This document shows positions 9,366 through 17,632 of a stretch of DNA of 64,000 nt, one piece after another. The DNA lies in assembly GCF_010550675.1 (NCBI RefSeq), contig NZ_JAAGOA010000006.1, positions 234,331 to 298,330 of the forward strand, read 5' to 3'. A program made the position numbers and the translations under genes. This DNA comes from Phytoactinopolyspora halotolerans (GTDB lineage: Bacteria > Actinomycetota > Actinomycetes > Jiangellales > Jiangellaceae). Within the stretch, counting starts at the first letter, position 1. Each line of letters opens with the position of its first letter. Under the pieces are notes generated by a model, which was not told the DNA's origin, made no database searches, and saw only the letters and a list, made by a program, of their open reading frames with translations.

Positions 9366-10328
9366 ATGGCGACGATGACGGAAACCAGGCGCCGGAAGCA
9401 CGACCGCGGCGCACCCCCGGGGCGGCGGCGCGGCGTCTCGAGGCGCGACTCGACGGGGGCGACGCCGGTCTCCCGAGGTGTGTGGCCGCTCATGCTCCCG
9501 GCGATCATCGTCACCGGTGCGCTGGTGCTCATGCCGGTGCTGTACACCGGGTGGCTGGCGCTGTCCGACCGCCGGCCGAACGGGGAGAACGCCGGGTTCG
9601 TCGGAACGTCGAACTTCTCCCAGATGTTCGACGACCCGCTGTTCTGGAATTCGGTACGCGTGACGTTGTTCCTGCTGGTGGTCTGCCTCACGGTGGAGAC
9701 GCTGCTGGGACTGGCGCTGGGCTACCTGCTCAGCATCGACGTGCCCGGACGCCGGATCTTTCAGGGCCTGATGCTGATCCCGGCGATCACCGCCTCGGTG
9801 GCCGTCGCGCTGGTGTGGCTGCTGATCTACGATCCGACGCTGGGCGCGGCGAACCAGATCCTCGATGCTGTCGGAATCGACCCCGTCGTGTGGCTGGGAG
9901 ATCCGGACATCGCCCCGTGGTCGATCGCGATCGTCGACATCTGGCAGTGGACGCCGCTGATGGCGCTGATCATCGCGGCCGGGATCCGCGCGTTGCCGAG
10001 CGAACCGTTCGAGGCGGCCGGGATCGACGGCGCGTCGAACTGGAAGAAGGCTCGGCACGTCGCGCTGCCGCTGCTCATGCCGGTGATCTCGGTAGCGGTC
10101 CTGTTGCGCACCGTGGACTTGGTGCGCTTCTTCGACACGGTCTACATCATGACCCAGGGCGGGCCGGTGAACTCGACGAACACCCTGAACGTGTACGGCT
10201 ACCGCAGCGCCTTCATCGACCAGGAGGCCAGTTACGCGGCCGCGCTGCAGCTGAGTCTGCTGCTCTTGGTGGTGGCGATCGCTGGGGTGTTCACGTGGTG
10301 GCGGAGGAGGCAGATCGTTGAGTACTGA
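9366..10328 (+). CDS. ABC sugar importer, permease 1 (MalF/UgpA type)
   Basis: 320 residues with a basic N-terminal tail (RRRKHDRG) followed by about six membrane segments, the first being VWPLMLPAIIVTGALVLMPV. The cytoplasmic EAA loop that contacts the ATPase is visible as EAAGIDGASNWKKARHVALP. ATG 9366 has GCGGAGA just upstream; a second in-frame ATG lies at 9375. It follows the binding-protein gene by 43 nt and overlaps the next permease by 11 nt, so the three genes are one transcription unit. Confidence 0.93.
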   Translation: MATMTETRRRKHDRGAPPGRRRGVSRRDSTGATPVSRGVWPLMLPAIIVTGALVLMPVLYTGWLALSDRRPNGENAGFVGTSNFSQMFDDPLFWNSVRVTLFLLVVCLTVETLLGLALGYLLSIDVPGRRIFQGLMLIPAITASVAVALVWLLIYDPTLGAANQILDAVGIDPVVWLGDPDIAPWSIAIVDIWQWTPLMALIIAAGIRALPSEPFEAAGIDGASNWKKARHVALPLLMPVISVAVLLRTVDLVRFFDTVYIMTQGGPVNSTNTLNVYGYRSAFIDQEASYAAALQLSLLLLVVAIAGVFTWWRRRQIVEY

Positions 10329-11241
10329 CACCCCGAGCGCCCGCGTCACGAACCGGGCCGGCGATACGGGAGCGGCCCGCGGCGCGAGGCGTTCCAGGAG
10401 CTCGAGGCCCGCCGGAGCCTCCCTGGGCACGCGAAGGCGCGCGCCCGTCTATGCGGGCTATCTGGCGGCGGCGCTGGTCTTCTTCGGGCCGGTTCTGTTC
10501 ATGGTGTGGTCCGCGTTCCGCCGCAACGTCGACATCACCGGGTCGATCTTCAACCTGACGTCGCCGTTGACCCTGGACAACTTCACCAACCTGTTCGAGC
10601 GGTTCGCGTTCTTCTACTACATCCGCAACAGCTTCATCATCGCGGGTCGATCGACACTGCTCGGCCTGCTGCTCGGTGTGCCCGCCGCGTACGTCATCGT
10701 CCGGCGACGGCTCGCGGCGGTGGGATTCATGACTCTGCTGGCCCGGATGGCGCCCGGCGTGATGTTCGTACTGCCGCTGTTCGTGCTGTCGGTGAACATC
10801 GGCGCGCCGTCGAACAACGGGTTGAACTTCCTGCTGCTGATCGCGGCGCACCTGATCATCACGCTGCCGCTGTGCGTATGGCTGCTGATCCCGTTCTTCG
10901 AGGACATCCCGGTGACGTTGGAGGAGGCGGCCATGCTGGACGGCTGCACCGTGGGGCAGCGGTTCCGGAACGTGGTGCTGCCGCTGGCCCTTCCCGGGCT
11001 GTCGGTCGCGGTCACGCTGAGTTTCATCTTCTCCTGGAACTTCTTCCTGTTCGCTCTGGCGCTGGCGAACTCTGACACGTTGCCGCTGCCGGTGATCGCG
11101 TTCAACTTCATCGGCCAGGGCTCCAGCGACTACGGCGGCCTGATGGCCGCCAGCACGCTGATCTCGATGCCCGCCTTCCTGCTGACCATCCTGGCGCAGC
11201 GCTGGCTGGTGCGCGGCCTGACCGGAGGAGCGGTGAAATGA
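10318..11241 (+). CDS. ABC sugar importer, permease 2 (MalG/UgpE type)
   Basis: 307 residues. The TTG start at 10318 is set by GGAGGAGG (10303-10310) 7 nt upstream and by overlap with the preceding stop. Membrane segments begin at AGYLAAALVFFGPVLFMVWSA after a basic Arg/Ser-rich tail. The EAA loop reads EEAAMLDGCTVGQRFRNVVLP and the C-terminus ends RWLVRGLTGGAVK, typical of MalG-type subunits. The stop overlaps the start of the downstream dehydrogenase gene (ATGA). Confidence 0.93.
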   Translation: MSTDTPSARVTNRAGDTGAARGARRSRSSRPAGASLGTRRRAPVYAGYLAAALVFFGPVLFMVWSAFRRNVDITGSIFNLTSPLTLDNFTNLFERFAFFYYIRNSFIIAGRSTLLGLLLGVPAAYVIVRRRLAAVGFMTLLARMAPGVMFVLPLFVLSVNIGAPSNNGLNFLLLIAAHLIITLPLCVWLLIPFFEDIPVTLEEAAMLDGCTVGQRFRNVVLPLALPGLSVAVTLSFIFSWNFFLFALALANSDTLPLPVIAFNFIGQGSSDYGGLMAASTLISMPAFLLTILAQRWLVRGLTGGAVK

Positions 11242-12305
11242 CGACGGGTGATGAGGAGAAGAGCGCCATGGCGACCGGTGACGTGGCGGCCGACAACACT
11301 GTGGCTCGGTTCTCCGGAAACGGCGTGATCGCGTTCGACAAGGTCGACTTGGGGCCCGTGCCACCCGGCGAGGTCCGCCTACGGGTGGAGGTCTGTGCGC
11401 TGTGCGGATCGGACAAGCGGCTGCTAGCCGCCGGCTCCCCGGTGGTGCCGGGCCACGAGATCGCCGGCGTCGTCGTGGACGTCGGCGACGCGGGAGGCCC
11501 CGCCGACGCCGCCGGGCATGCCGTGCGCGTGGGTACCCGCGGCATCGTCTATATCCCGGTGTACTGCGGTAGTTGTGCTCAATGCGCGAAGGGGCGGACG
11601 AATCGTTGCCTGCGTCTCGGGGAACTGATCGGTTGGCAGCGCGACGGCGGCTTCGCCGACTACGTCGATGTGCCGGCCCGGTGCGTCATCCCCGTGCCCG
11701 ACGACATCGGGCTGGACGTGGCCGTACTGGGTCTGGACACCGTCGGCACGGCCGCGCACGGGCTGCGTATGGCGCTGGCCACGCAGCCCGATCCGCCGCA
11801 ACGGCTGCTGGTCGTCGGGTGTGGCCCGCTCGGGCTGGGCGTCGTCGCGGTGGCGCAGCAGCTCGGCGTGCCGGAGGTGCACGCGTTCGATCCGAACGAC
11901 GCCCGGCTCGCGCTCGCCCGGGCCGGCGGGGCCCGGCAGGCCACCGACGTGGACAGCGAGAACCAGTACGACATCGCTGTCGAGGTGAGTGGCGCCGAAC
12001 CGGCCCGCGAACTCGCCCAGCGGGTGATCGTGCCCGGCGGTGCCGTGCTGGCACTCGGCGAGTCGAACTCGCCGTACACCATGCCTGCGACGCCGCGCTG
12101 GCGGCGGACCGACTGCTTCACCGTCCGCTCGTTCTACTTCCCGCTCGACGAGGTGGCGGACAATTGGGAGCTGCTCCGCCGCTGCGGGCCGACGCTGCGC
12201 GACCGGCTCGCGACCCCGCTGACGCTTCCCGACCTGCCGGAGGCGTTCGAGTCATTCGCTGCCGGTGATCAGCTCAAGCCGTTCATCGTCCACACGGCAC
12301 ACTGA
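11238..12305 (+). CDS. Zinc-dependent medium-chain alcohol/polyol dehydrogenase (first)
   Basis: 355 residues, translationally coupled to the permease by ATGA, with GGAGGAG 7 nt upstream. It has the catalytic zinc motifs VCALCGSDKR and GHEIAGVV, the four-cysteine structural zinc loop CGSCAQCAKGRTNRC, and a Rossmann segment VVGCGPLGLGVVAVAQQLG. Enzymes of this type oxidise polyols or secondary alcohols with NAD(P)+. Its place at the end of the ABC operon suggests it oxidises the imported polyol or sugar to the ketose handled by the nearby kinase and aldolase. Substrate not determinable from sequence. Confidence 0.9.
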   Translation: MTTGDEEKSAMATGDVAADNTVARFSGNGVIAFDKVDLGPVPPGEVRLRVEVCALCGSDKRLLAAGSPVVPGHEIAGVVVDVGDAGGPADAAGHAVRVGTRGIVYIPVYCGSCAQCAKGRTNRCLRLGELIGWQRDGGFADYVDVPARCVIPVPDDIGLDVAVLGLDTVGTAAHGLRMALATQPDPPQRLLVVGCGPLGLGVVAVAQQLGVPEVHAFDPNDARLALARAGGARQATDVDSENQYDIAVEVSGAEPARELAQRVIVPGGAVLALGESNSPYTMPATPRWRRTDCFTVRSFYFPLDEVADNWELLRRCGPTLRDRLATPLTLPDLPEAFESFAAGDQLKPFIVHTAH

Positions 12306-12405
12306 TGAATCGGCTCGAACCCGTCGTGGTGGCCGTCGGCCGGCGTCCGCCGGTGTGCCCGGTGGCCACCGGATCGTCGTGGCTGGACCAGGAGGTGGGC
12401 TTCAG

Positions 12406-13068
12406 GTGAATGAGGCGGTGAGTGAGCCGGTGCTGGACCCTGGGGTGCGGGTCGGGGAACGCGTGTATCGCGCGTTGCGGCACCGCATCGTCATGGGCGA
12501 GCTGGAACCGGGGGAGCGGTTGTCGGTGCCGGCGCTGGCCCGGGCGCTCGGGGTCAGCCGAAGCCCGGTGCGCGATGCCGTGCTTCAGCTCGTCCGCGAG
12601 GGACTAGCGGCGGAGACGCTGAACCGTGGTGCGATCGTCGCCAGCATCAGCCGCAACGACTTGGTGAGCCTGTACGAGGCTCGGGAGGCGCTGGAGGGGA
12701 TGGCCGCCCGGCTCGCGACCCCGAACTTCACTCACGAGCTGCGCCGTCGGCTGCTGACGATCCTGACCGAGCACGACGAGGCGGTGGCCGGCGGGGACTT
12801 CGACCGCCACATCGAGGTCGATGCCGCGTTTCATTTCCAGATCCGCGCGGCGGCGGGTAGCCCGGTCATCGCCCGCATGCTCGACGAGATCCAGGGCAAG
12901 GTCATGATCGCCATGCGCTCGACCAGCGTCAGCGGCGGCATGGACCGCGCCGTGCAGGATCACCGGCGCATCTTCGAGGCGATCGCGGCCGGCGATCCCG
13001 ACGCGAGCGAGGCCGCCGCACGCCGGCACATCGCGCGGCTCACCGAGCTGCTGAGAACCGATGGCTGA
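12406..13068 (+). CDS. GntR-family regulator, FadR/FCD subfamily
   Basis: 220 residues from GTG 12406, which follows AGGAGG (12390-12395) by 10 nt. The winged helix domain is clear (RLSVPALARALGVSRSPVRDAVLQLVREGL), followed by an all-helical FCD ligand domain with acidic and histidine residues in the order expected for a metal-assisted carboxylate/sugar-acid site (D-x-x-F-H, later DHRRI and ARRHIARL). The last 8 nt overlap the following dehydrogenase gene. It probably controls one or both dehydrogenases in response to a pathway acid or sugar. Confidence 0.92.
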   Translation: MNEAVSEPVLDPGVRVGERVYRALRHRIVMGELEPGERLSVPALARALGVSRSPVRDAVLQLVREGLAAETLNRGAIVASISRNDLVSLYEAREALEGMAARLATPNFTHELRRRLLTILTEHDEAVAGGDFDRHIEVDAAFHFQIRAAAGSPVIARMLDEIQGKVMIAMRSTSVSGGMDRAVQDHRRIFEAIAAGDPDASEAAARRHIARLTELLRTDG

Positions 13069-14176
13069 GCGGCGAGCCGGCCGGGCGGCGCAGACGACCG
13101 TGCGGTCACTGCGCTTCCGCGCGCCGGGCGGATTCGAGGTCGTGGACGAAACTGCCGCACGCCTGGGTCCCACGGATGTCCGGATCGCGCCGCTGGCGGT
13201 CGGTGTCTGCGGCACCGACGCCCATATCGTCGCCGGTGCGTTCGCCGCGGAGGACGGCGTGGTGCTCGGGCACGAGATCTGCGGCCGGGTGGTGCAGCGC
13301 GGCGCCGAGGTGACGAGCGTCGGCGTCGGCGATCTGGTCACGGTCGAGCCGCACCGGTACTGCACGGCCTGCCACTACTGCCGCGCCGGCCGGGAACACC
13401 TGTGCGGGGAGAAACGGGGCTACGGTGTTCGGCTGGACGGCGGCATGACCGAGCGCATGGTGCTGCCTGCCCGGATCGCGTACGGGCTGCCGGCAGGCAC
13501 GCTGCCGTGGATCGGCGCCCTGTGCGAGCCGGTCGCGTGCTGTGTGCACGGTCTGGATCGGCTCGGGATCACCTCCGGTGAGGCGCTCCTGGTGCACGGG
13601 TGCGGGCCCGCGGGCGCGATCATGGTGGCGCTGGGCAGCCTGCTGGGTGCGGCCCCGATCGTGGTGATGGACCCTCGGGCGGAGCGGCGTGAACTGGCGA
13701 AACGGATGGGTGCCGATGCGGCCCTGAATCCGCGCGACACGTCCTCCTCGCAGGCTGCGGTGGCCTTGACTGGAGGGATCGGGTTCCCGGCCGTCGTGGA
13801 TGCGGTCGGGAAGGCGGCGGTCCTGGAGTCATCGCTGCCGATGGCGGCGCGTGGCGGCCGCATCCTGGTGTTCGGTGTGGCCGAGCCCGGCGACGTCGCC
13901 GCCATCAGCCCGCACGAACTCTTCCAGCGGGAACTGACGTTGCTGGGCTCGGTGATCAACCCGTACACGCACCAGCGTGCGGTCGCGCTCCTACCCCGTT
14001 TGAACCTGGAGCGGCTCACGCCTGCATTCTTCGATCTCGACGAGTTCGGCGCTGCACTGGACGCGCAGCGCGCCGGCGTCGTCGACAAGGTCTTCGTCGC
14101 CCCGCAGGGTCAGGCCGCGGCGACGGGTGCCAGTGAAGGCAGCAGGCGGCCGTATCCCGACGCGGCGCGCCGGTGA
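13061..14176 (+). CDS. Zinc-dependent medium-chain alcohol/polyol dehydrogenase (second)
   Basis: 371 residues. Catalytic zinc motifs VCGTDAHI and GHEICGRVV, structural zinc loop CTACHYCRAGREHLC and Rossmann segment VHGCGPAGAIMVALGSLLG are all intact. The start ATG 13061 overlaps the GntR gene and has no strong ribosome-binding site, so translation is probably coupled; a slightly later GTG is possible. It is only distantly like the first zinc dehydrogenase in this cluster, so the two probably act on different intermediates (sorbitol-/threonine-dehydrogenase-like). It ends at a long hairpin shared with the convergent sulfatase gene. Confidence 0.9.
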   Translation: MAERRAGRAAQTTVRSLRFRAPGGFEVVDETAARLGPTDVRIAPLAVGVCGTDAHIVAGAFAAEDGVVLGHEICGRVVQRGAEVTSVGVGDLVTVEPHRYCTACHYCRAGREHLCGEKRGYGVRLDGGMTERMVLPARIAYGLPAGTLPWIGALCEPVACCVHGLDRLGITSGEALLVHGCGPAGAIMVALGSLLGAAPIVVMDPRAERRELAKRMGADAALNPRDTSSSQAAVALTGGIGFPAVVDAVGKAAVLESSLPMAARGGRILVFGVAEPGDVAAISPHELFQRELTLLGSVINPYTHQRAVALLPRLNLERLTPAFFDLDEFGAALDAQRAGVVDKVFVAPQGQAAATGASEGSRRPYPDAARR

Positions 14177-14233
14177 GCTCACCGGCCTTTCGGCCGCGGT
14201 TCGCAGCCGGCTGGCGGCGACGATGGACCAACC

Positions 14234-14292
14234 CCCTTTGCAATGCACACCTATACGCATGCAGCACGCGTATGGGTGTGCATTGCAAAGGG
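14234..14292. terminator. Long hairpin between convergent genes
   Basis: 25-bp arms (14234-14258 and 14268-14292) with a single mismatch, starting CCCTTTGCAATGCACACC, and a 9-nt loop ATGCAGCAC. It sits between the second dehydrogenase and the sulfatase gene, a natural place for a bidirectional terminator. It lacks a T-tract. Its sequence differs from families A-C but the arm/loop sizes match family A. Confidence 0.75.
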
Positions 14293-14346
14293 TAGTGTGC
14301 CTCCGCCAGGCGCGGGCGACTGCGATGGGCCTGCTTGCATGCAGTG

Positions 14347-15924
14347 TCAGCGTACGTAGCGCCCTTCTTGGCCGAACTGCGGGACGTAGTCCCATCGAGT
14401 GCCCGTGCGCTGCATGGCGTTCTTGATGATCTCGCGCCGGCGGACGCTTTCCGCCGCGTCTCGGTCGATATGTTCGATGTCGAACTGTTTGACCAGCATG
14501 GAATGGAGCGACGTTTCCACATCGGTGGTCGCCGGCTGCCCGGCGAGGTTGTCCCGCTCGTCCGGGTCTGCGGCCACGTTGAACAGCTGCGCGTCGTGGC
14601 CGTGGATGTAGATGTACTTGTACGGGCCGTGCCGCACCATGAAGCACGCCGCCCGCACCTTCTCGACGTGATATTCGGAGAAGACCGCGCGGCCCGTGCC
14701 CGGCCCGGTGTCCGTGCCTGGAACGCCGTCCGAACCTGGTGCAGCATCCGTGTGTGGCGCGACGTCAGCCCGGGCGGTCGTGCCCGCGCCGGGCAGATTC
14801 GGGGTATGATGCGCGCCGTCGATGTAGGGGAGGAGGCTCTGTGCGTCCATCTCCAGCCGGTCGCCGTGTGCGACGCCGGCCAGATCCAGGATGGTAGCGG
14901 CCAGATCCATCGACGAGACCGGTTCGCTGACCCGTTGGCCGGCCCCTCGTCCATCGGGAAACGTCATGACCAGCGGCACCCGAGCGGACCACTCATAGAA
15001 ACATCTCTTCTGCACCATGCCGCGTTCACCGAGCATGTCGCCGTGGTCGCTGGTGAAGATGATCACCGTGTGCTCGAGTTGTCCCGTGTCGTCGAGCGCG
15101 GCCAGTATCTCGCCGACCTTCCGGTCCACGTATGTCACCAGGCCGTAGTACGCTCGCCGCAACGCTCGCAGATTGTCCGGGTCGTCGAGCTCTACGCTGG
15201 CGGTGTCGTGTGCCTCGTCGAGCCAGTCGTCCATGATCGAACGCGGCAGGTCCGCACGGGACGCGGGCACGTCGATGGATGCGTCCTGATAGAGATCCCA
15301 CAGCTCCTGTGTCACATGGAACGGGTCGTGCGGATGGTGATAGGACGCGAGCAGGAAGAACGGCTCGGTCTGCGGGCCACGGGCCCGTTCGCGGATGTAT
15401 TCGACGGCTCGGTAGTTGGTCTCCTCGTCATAGGTGAGGAACTTCGTCCACGTGCGAACCCCCACCTCCGGCGGGACGTATTCGTGCGCATGTCCACCAC
15501 GCGGAAATCGACCGTGCTCGTCTGTCGTCGGTACCCAGTCCACGCCGGCCGGAAAGATATCCGTGGTCAGGCGATGCTGGAAGCCATGCAGCTGATCCGG
15601 GCCGACGAAGTGCATCTTCCCGGTCAGTGCCGTCTCGTAACCGGCATTGGTGAGGTAGTGCGCGATGGTCGGCTGATCGGCAGGGAACACCGCCGCATTG
15701 TCATAACAGCCGATGGATGACGGATACCGGCCGGTCATCAGTGCGACGCGAGCCGGTGCACACAGCGGGTACGGCGTGTATGCCGCATCGAAGCGGACGC
15801 CGCGCGTGGCCAGTCGGTCGAGGTTCGGTGTCCGGACGACGGGGTGCCCGTATGCGCCGGTCAAGAAGGGCACGAGTTGGTCGGCCATGATCACGACGAT
15901 GTTCGGCGACGTGGGCGCGGACAC
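14347..15924 (-). CDS. betC: Choline-sulfatase-like type I sulfatase
   Basis: 525 residues from GTG 15924 (AAAGGG just upstream). The sulfatase signature CAPAR has Cys55, which would be converted to formylglycine by a separate maturase not seen here. Metal ligands are visible in NIVVIMADQ near the N-terminus and in TSDHGDMLGERG. The segment KMHFVGPDQLHGFQHRLTTD and the C-terminal block with RRREI...WDYVPQ are characteristic of choline sulfatases, which release choline from choline-O-sulfate in the cytoplasm. An Ala/Asp/Thr/Gly-rich insertion of roughly 35 residues (around DAAPGSDGVPGTDTGPG) interrupts the domain before FSEYHVEKVRA. No choline oxidation genes are adjacent, so a different sulfate ester is possible. 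Confidence 0.78.
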   Translation of the reverse strand: MSAPTSPNIVVIMADQLVPFLTGAYGHPVVRTPNLDRLATRGVRFDAAYTPYPLCAPARVALMTGRYPSSIGCYDNAAVFPADQPTIAHYLTNAGYETALTGKMHFVGPDQLHGFQHRLTTDIFPAGVDWVPTTDEHGRFPRGGHAHEYVPPEVGVRTWTKFLTYDEETNYRAVEYIRERARGPQTEPFFLLASYHHPHDPFHVTQELWDLYQDASIDVPASRADLPRSIMDDWLDEAHDTASVELDDPDNLRALRRAYYGLVTYVDRKVGEILAALDDTGQLEHTVIIFTSDHGDMLGERGMVQKRCFYEWSARVPLVMTFPDGRGAGQRVSEPVSSMDLAATILDLAGVAHGDRLEMDAQSLLPYIDGAHHTPNLPGAGTTARADVAPHTDAAPGSDGVPGTDTGPGTGRAVFSEYHVEKVRAACFMVRHGPYKYIYIHGHDAQLFNVAADPDERDNLAGQPATTDVETSLHSMLVKQFDIEHIDRDAAESVRRREIIKNAMQRTGTRWDYVPQFGQEGRYVR

Positions 15925-16082
15925 GTGGAACCCTTTCGTGTGGGAACGATTTCACACACCCAAGCACGTGTGTCGCGAGCTCGTCAACACCGCCCGACAT
16001 CGATACGGCCCCACGTCCGAGGACGTGTGTGAGGGCTGGCGCAGCGATGCCGCGAGCCCGGAGCCGATAGGCCTCTGCATAC

Positions 16083-16252
16083 GGAAGCTTGGTGCCCCCC
16101 CGCGAAGGGTCGCGTGGAAGCTTGGTGCTCTCGCGCGTGGGCCTCGTGGAGGCTCGCTGTCGCCAGCGCGGTCTCAAGGAAGCTTGGTGTGCTGGCGAGC
16201 GTGCTTCATGGAGGCTCGGTGCCGTTGCGCATGGCCCCGTGGAGCCTTGGTG
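16083..16252 (+). repeat. GGARGCTTGGTG array, left of the AbiEi/DUF559 gene
   Basis: This fills most of the gene-free stretch 15925-16299. Six copies of a 12-mer occur at 16083, 16117, 16148, 16178, 16210 and 16241. Three are GGAAGCTTGGTG; the others are GGAGGCTCGCTG, GGAGGCTCGGTG and GGAGCCTTGGTG. Starts are 30-34 bp apart. Intervening sequences are related to one another and to those of the right-hand array (for example GCGCGTGGGC), so it is a degenerate tandem repeat rather than repeat plus unique spacers. Confidence 0.85.
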
Positions 16253-16299
16253 CCGCGATTGGTGTCCTGGACGCAGTCTGGTGTCCGGGATGGCGAGTG

Positions 16300-17214
16300 T
16301 CAGGCGACACTGCTGAGGCCGGCGGTGACGGCGGCTTCGATCTCGGCGAGCACCGCCATCGGTTCTTCGCGTATGCGATGGGGGGAGATCGGCAACACCC
16401 GCCAGCCCAGACGTGCATAGAGCGCCCGGCGTCGCTCGGTCTGTTCGGCAGCCTCGCCGAAGCCGTGCCACTCGACGGAATCTACCTCGAGCGCCAAACG
16501 AGCCTCCTTGTAGTAAGCATCGGGCACCATCTCGGGTGCGTCCGGCAACGGCCCGTTCCAGCACGGCTCCGGAAGGACAAGGCTCTGGCGGATCAGATCG
16601 CGAAGATCGCATTCAGGCGCGGAACGGCAGCCCGCCGCGATGTCGTCGAACGCGACGCGGGCGAGGGTCAGGCCACGGCGATCGATCCGATCGTGCTCGG
16701 ATACCAGGCGTTCGAGCGTGGTCAGTTTGCGCTGCACCACCTCGGACAAAGTGGCGCGGACGTCGCGGAGCCTCTGCTCACCGCGCACGGCGTCGAGCGC
16801 GGCGCGCTCGGGAGGCGCGCAGGCGATCCCACGGACCATTCGAGCGGCCGGCATCGACGTGACCCGGTGAATCATCGCGAAGGGAATCGGTGCGCGCCGC
16901 ACATGCGGCGGTACGAGCAGCTCTAACGTCGCGGCCGACGGAAGGTACCGCATCCCATAAGCGCGGCAGGCCACGGCGCCGGTGACGACGGCAGCCGGGC
17001 CGGCGTACAGCAAGGCGGCGCGCACCCAATGCCGTTCCTGTAATGGTCCGGTGAAGGTCGCATAGATCCCTGGTGTCAGGCGCTGCCACTCGCCACCCGG
17101 CCGCAATGCGTGGCGGATCGCCGATTGGCTGACACCACACCCCAATGCCTGCTGCCGAGTGATCAGACCATCCTGTGCCGCGGCCAGCACGGCGAGTTCG
17201 GGCGGGGCTTTCAT
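16300..17214 (-). CDS. AbiEi-antitoxin-like N-terminus with DUF559 nuclease-like C-terminus
   Basis: 304 residues. The N-terminal ~60 residues (LAVLAAAQDGLITRQQALGCGVSQSAIRHAL) are a winged-helix AbiEi-type domain. The C-terminal part contains EARLALEVDSVEWHG and ERRRALYARLGWRVLPI, the E-x-D/W-x-x-H pattern of DUF559/Vsr-like endonuclease folds. Such fusions are frequent in actinobacteria and usually annotated as type IV antitoxin-like; no AbiEii nucleotidyltransferase toxin gene is next to it, so it is an orphan. No ribosome-binding site precedes ATG 17214. The gene is bracketed by GGARGCTTGGTG arrays on both sides. Confidence 0.8.
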   Translation of the reverse strand: MKAPPELAVLAAAQDGLITRQQALGCGVSQSAIRHALRPGGEWQRLTPGIYATFTGPLQERHWVRAALLYAGPAAVVTGAVACRAYGMRYLPSAATLELLVPPHVRRAPIPFAMIHRVTSMPAARMVRGIACAPPERAALDAVRGEQRLRDVRATLSEVVQRKLTTLERLVSEHDRIDRRGLTLARVAFDDIAAGCRSAPECDLRDLIRQSLVLPEPCWNGPLPDAPEMVPDAYYKEARLALEVDSVEWHGFGEAAEQTERRRALYARLGWRVLPISPHRIREEPMAVLAEIEAAVTAGLSSVA

Positions 17215-17351
17215 GAGCCGATCGTGGCACGGGAAATGAACCGCCCGGGGCGCATCGACCGCCGATGTGGATAAGTCGACAAGAGCGCGTCGGACAGGGC
17301 GTAGTTATCCCCAAGCTGACGACGGGGAGATCGCAGAGGCTTCCGCTGAGT

Positions 17352-17520
17352 GGAGGCTTGGTGCTGCTGGCACAGTCCCGAGGAAGCTTGGTGTCGTTGC
17401 GCGTGGGCTGCGTGGAGGCTTGGTGTCGTCGGCACAGTCCCGAGGAAGCTTGGTGTCGTTGCGCGTGGGCTGCGTGGAGGCTTGGTGTCGTCGGCACAGT
17501 CCCAAGGAAGCTTGATGTGC
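17352..17520 (+). repeat. 62-bp tandem repeat (GGARGCTTGGTG array), right of the AbiEi/DUF559 gene
   Basis: The gene-free stretch 17215-17632 is mainly this array. The 62-bp unit is repeated at 17352-17413, 17414-17475 and partly at 17476-17520. Each unit holds one GGAGGCTTGGTG and one GGAAGCTTGGTG, so 12-mers recur every 30 and 32 bp. Units 1 and 2 differ only in a short patch after the first 12-mer. The AAGCTT in one half is a HindIII site. The Dps ribosome-binding site follows at about 17620. Confidence 0.92.
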
Positions 17521-17632
17521 TTGGCGCCGGGTCAACAGCCCCCTGAGTGTGTATCGATGCGCCCGCCGTTTGGCTCCACCAGGTCCGGGTATCCGCAGTG
17601 ACTGATGGCCATCGTGACGAGGGGAGACAGCC

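Noticed and set aside
4799..15924. Sulfoquinovose (sulfo-EMP) pathway, suggested by a LacD-type aldolase plus a sulfatase
   Set aside because: The sulfatase looks like choline sulfatase, and there is no sulfoquinovosidase, no PfkB-type kinase and no sulfolactaldehyde reductase nearby. The aldolase may act on ordinary ketose bisphosphates.
16300..17214. Complete AbiE type IV toxin-antitoxin system
   Set aside because: Only an AbiEi-like domain fused to a DUF559-like region is present; no AbiEii nucleotidyltransferase gene is adjacent on either side.
16083..17515. Arginine/proline/threonine-rich reading frames through the repeat arrays (for example minus-strand frames repeating TKLPRDCA)
   Set aside because: They are translations of the tandem DNA repeat, with no ribosome-binding site, no known domain and overlap with real gene ends.
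16083..17520. CRISPR-like periodicity of the GGARGCTTGGTG arrays
   Set aside because: The conserved element is only 12 bp, the intervening sequences are related to each other rather than unique, and there are no cas genes.
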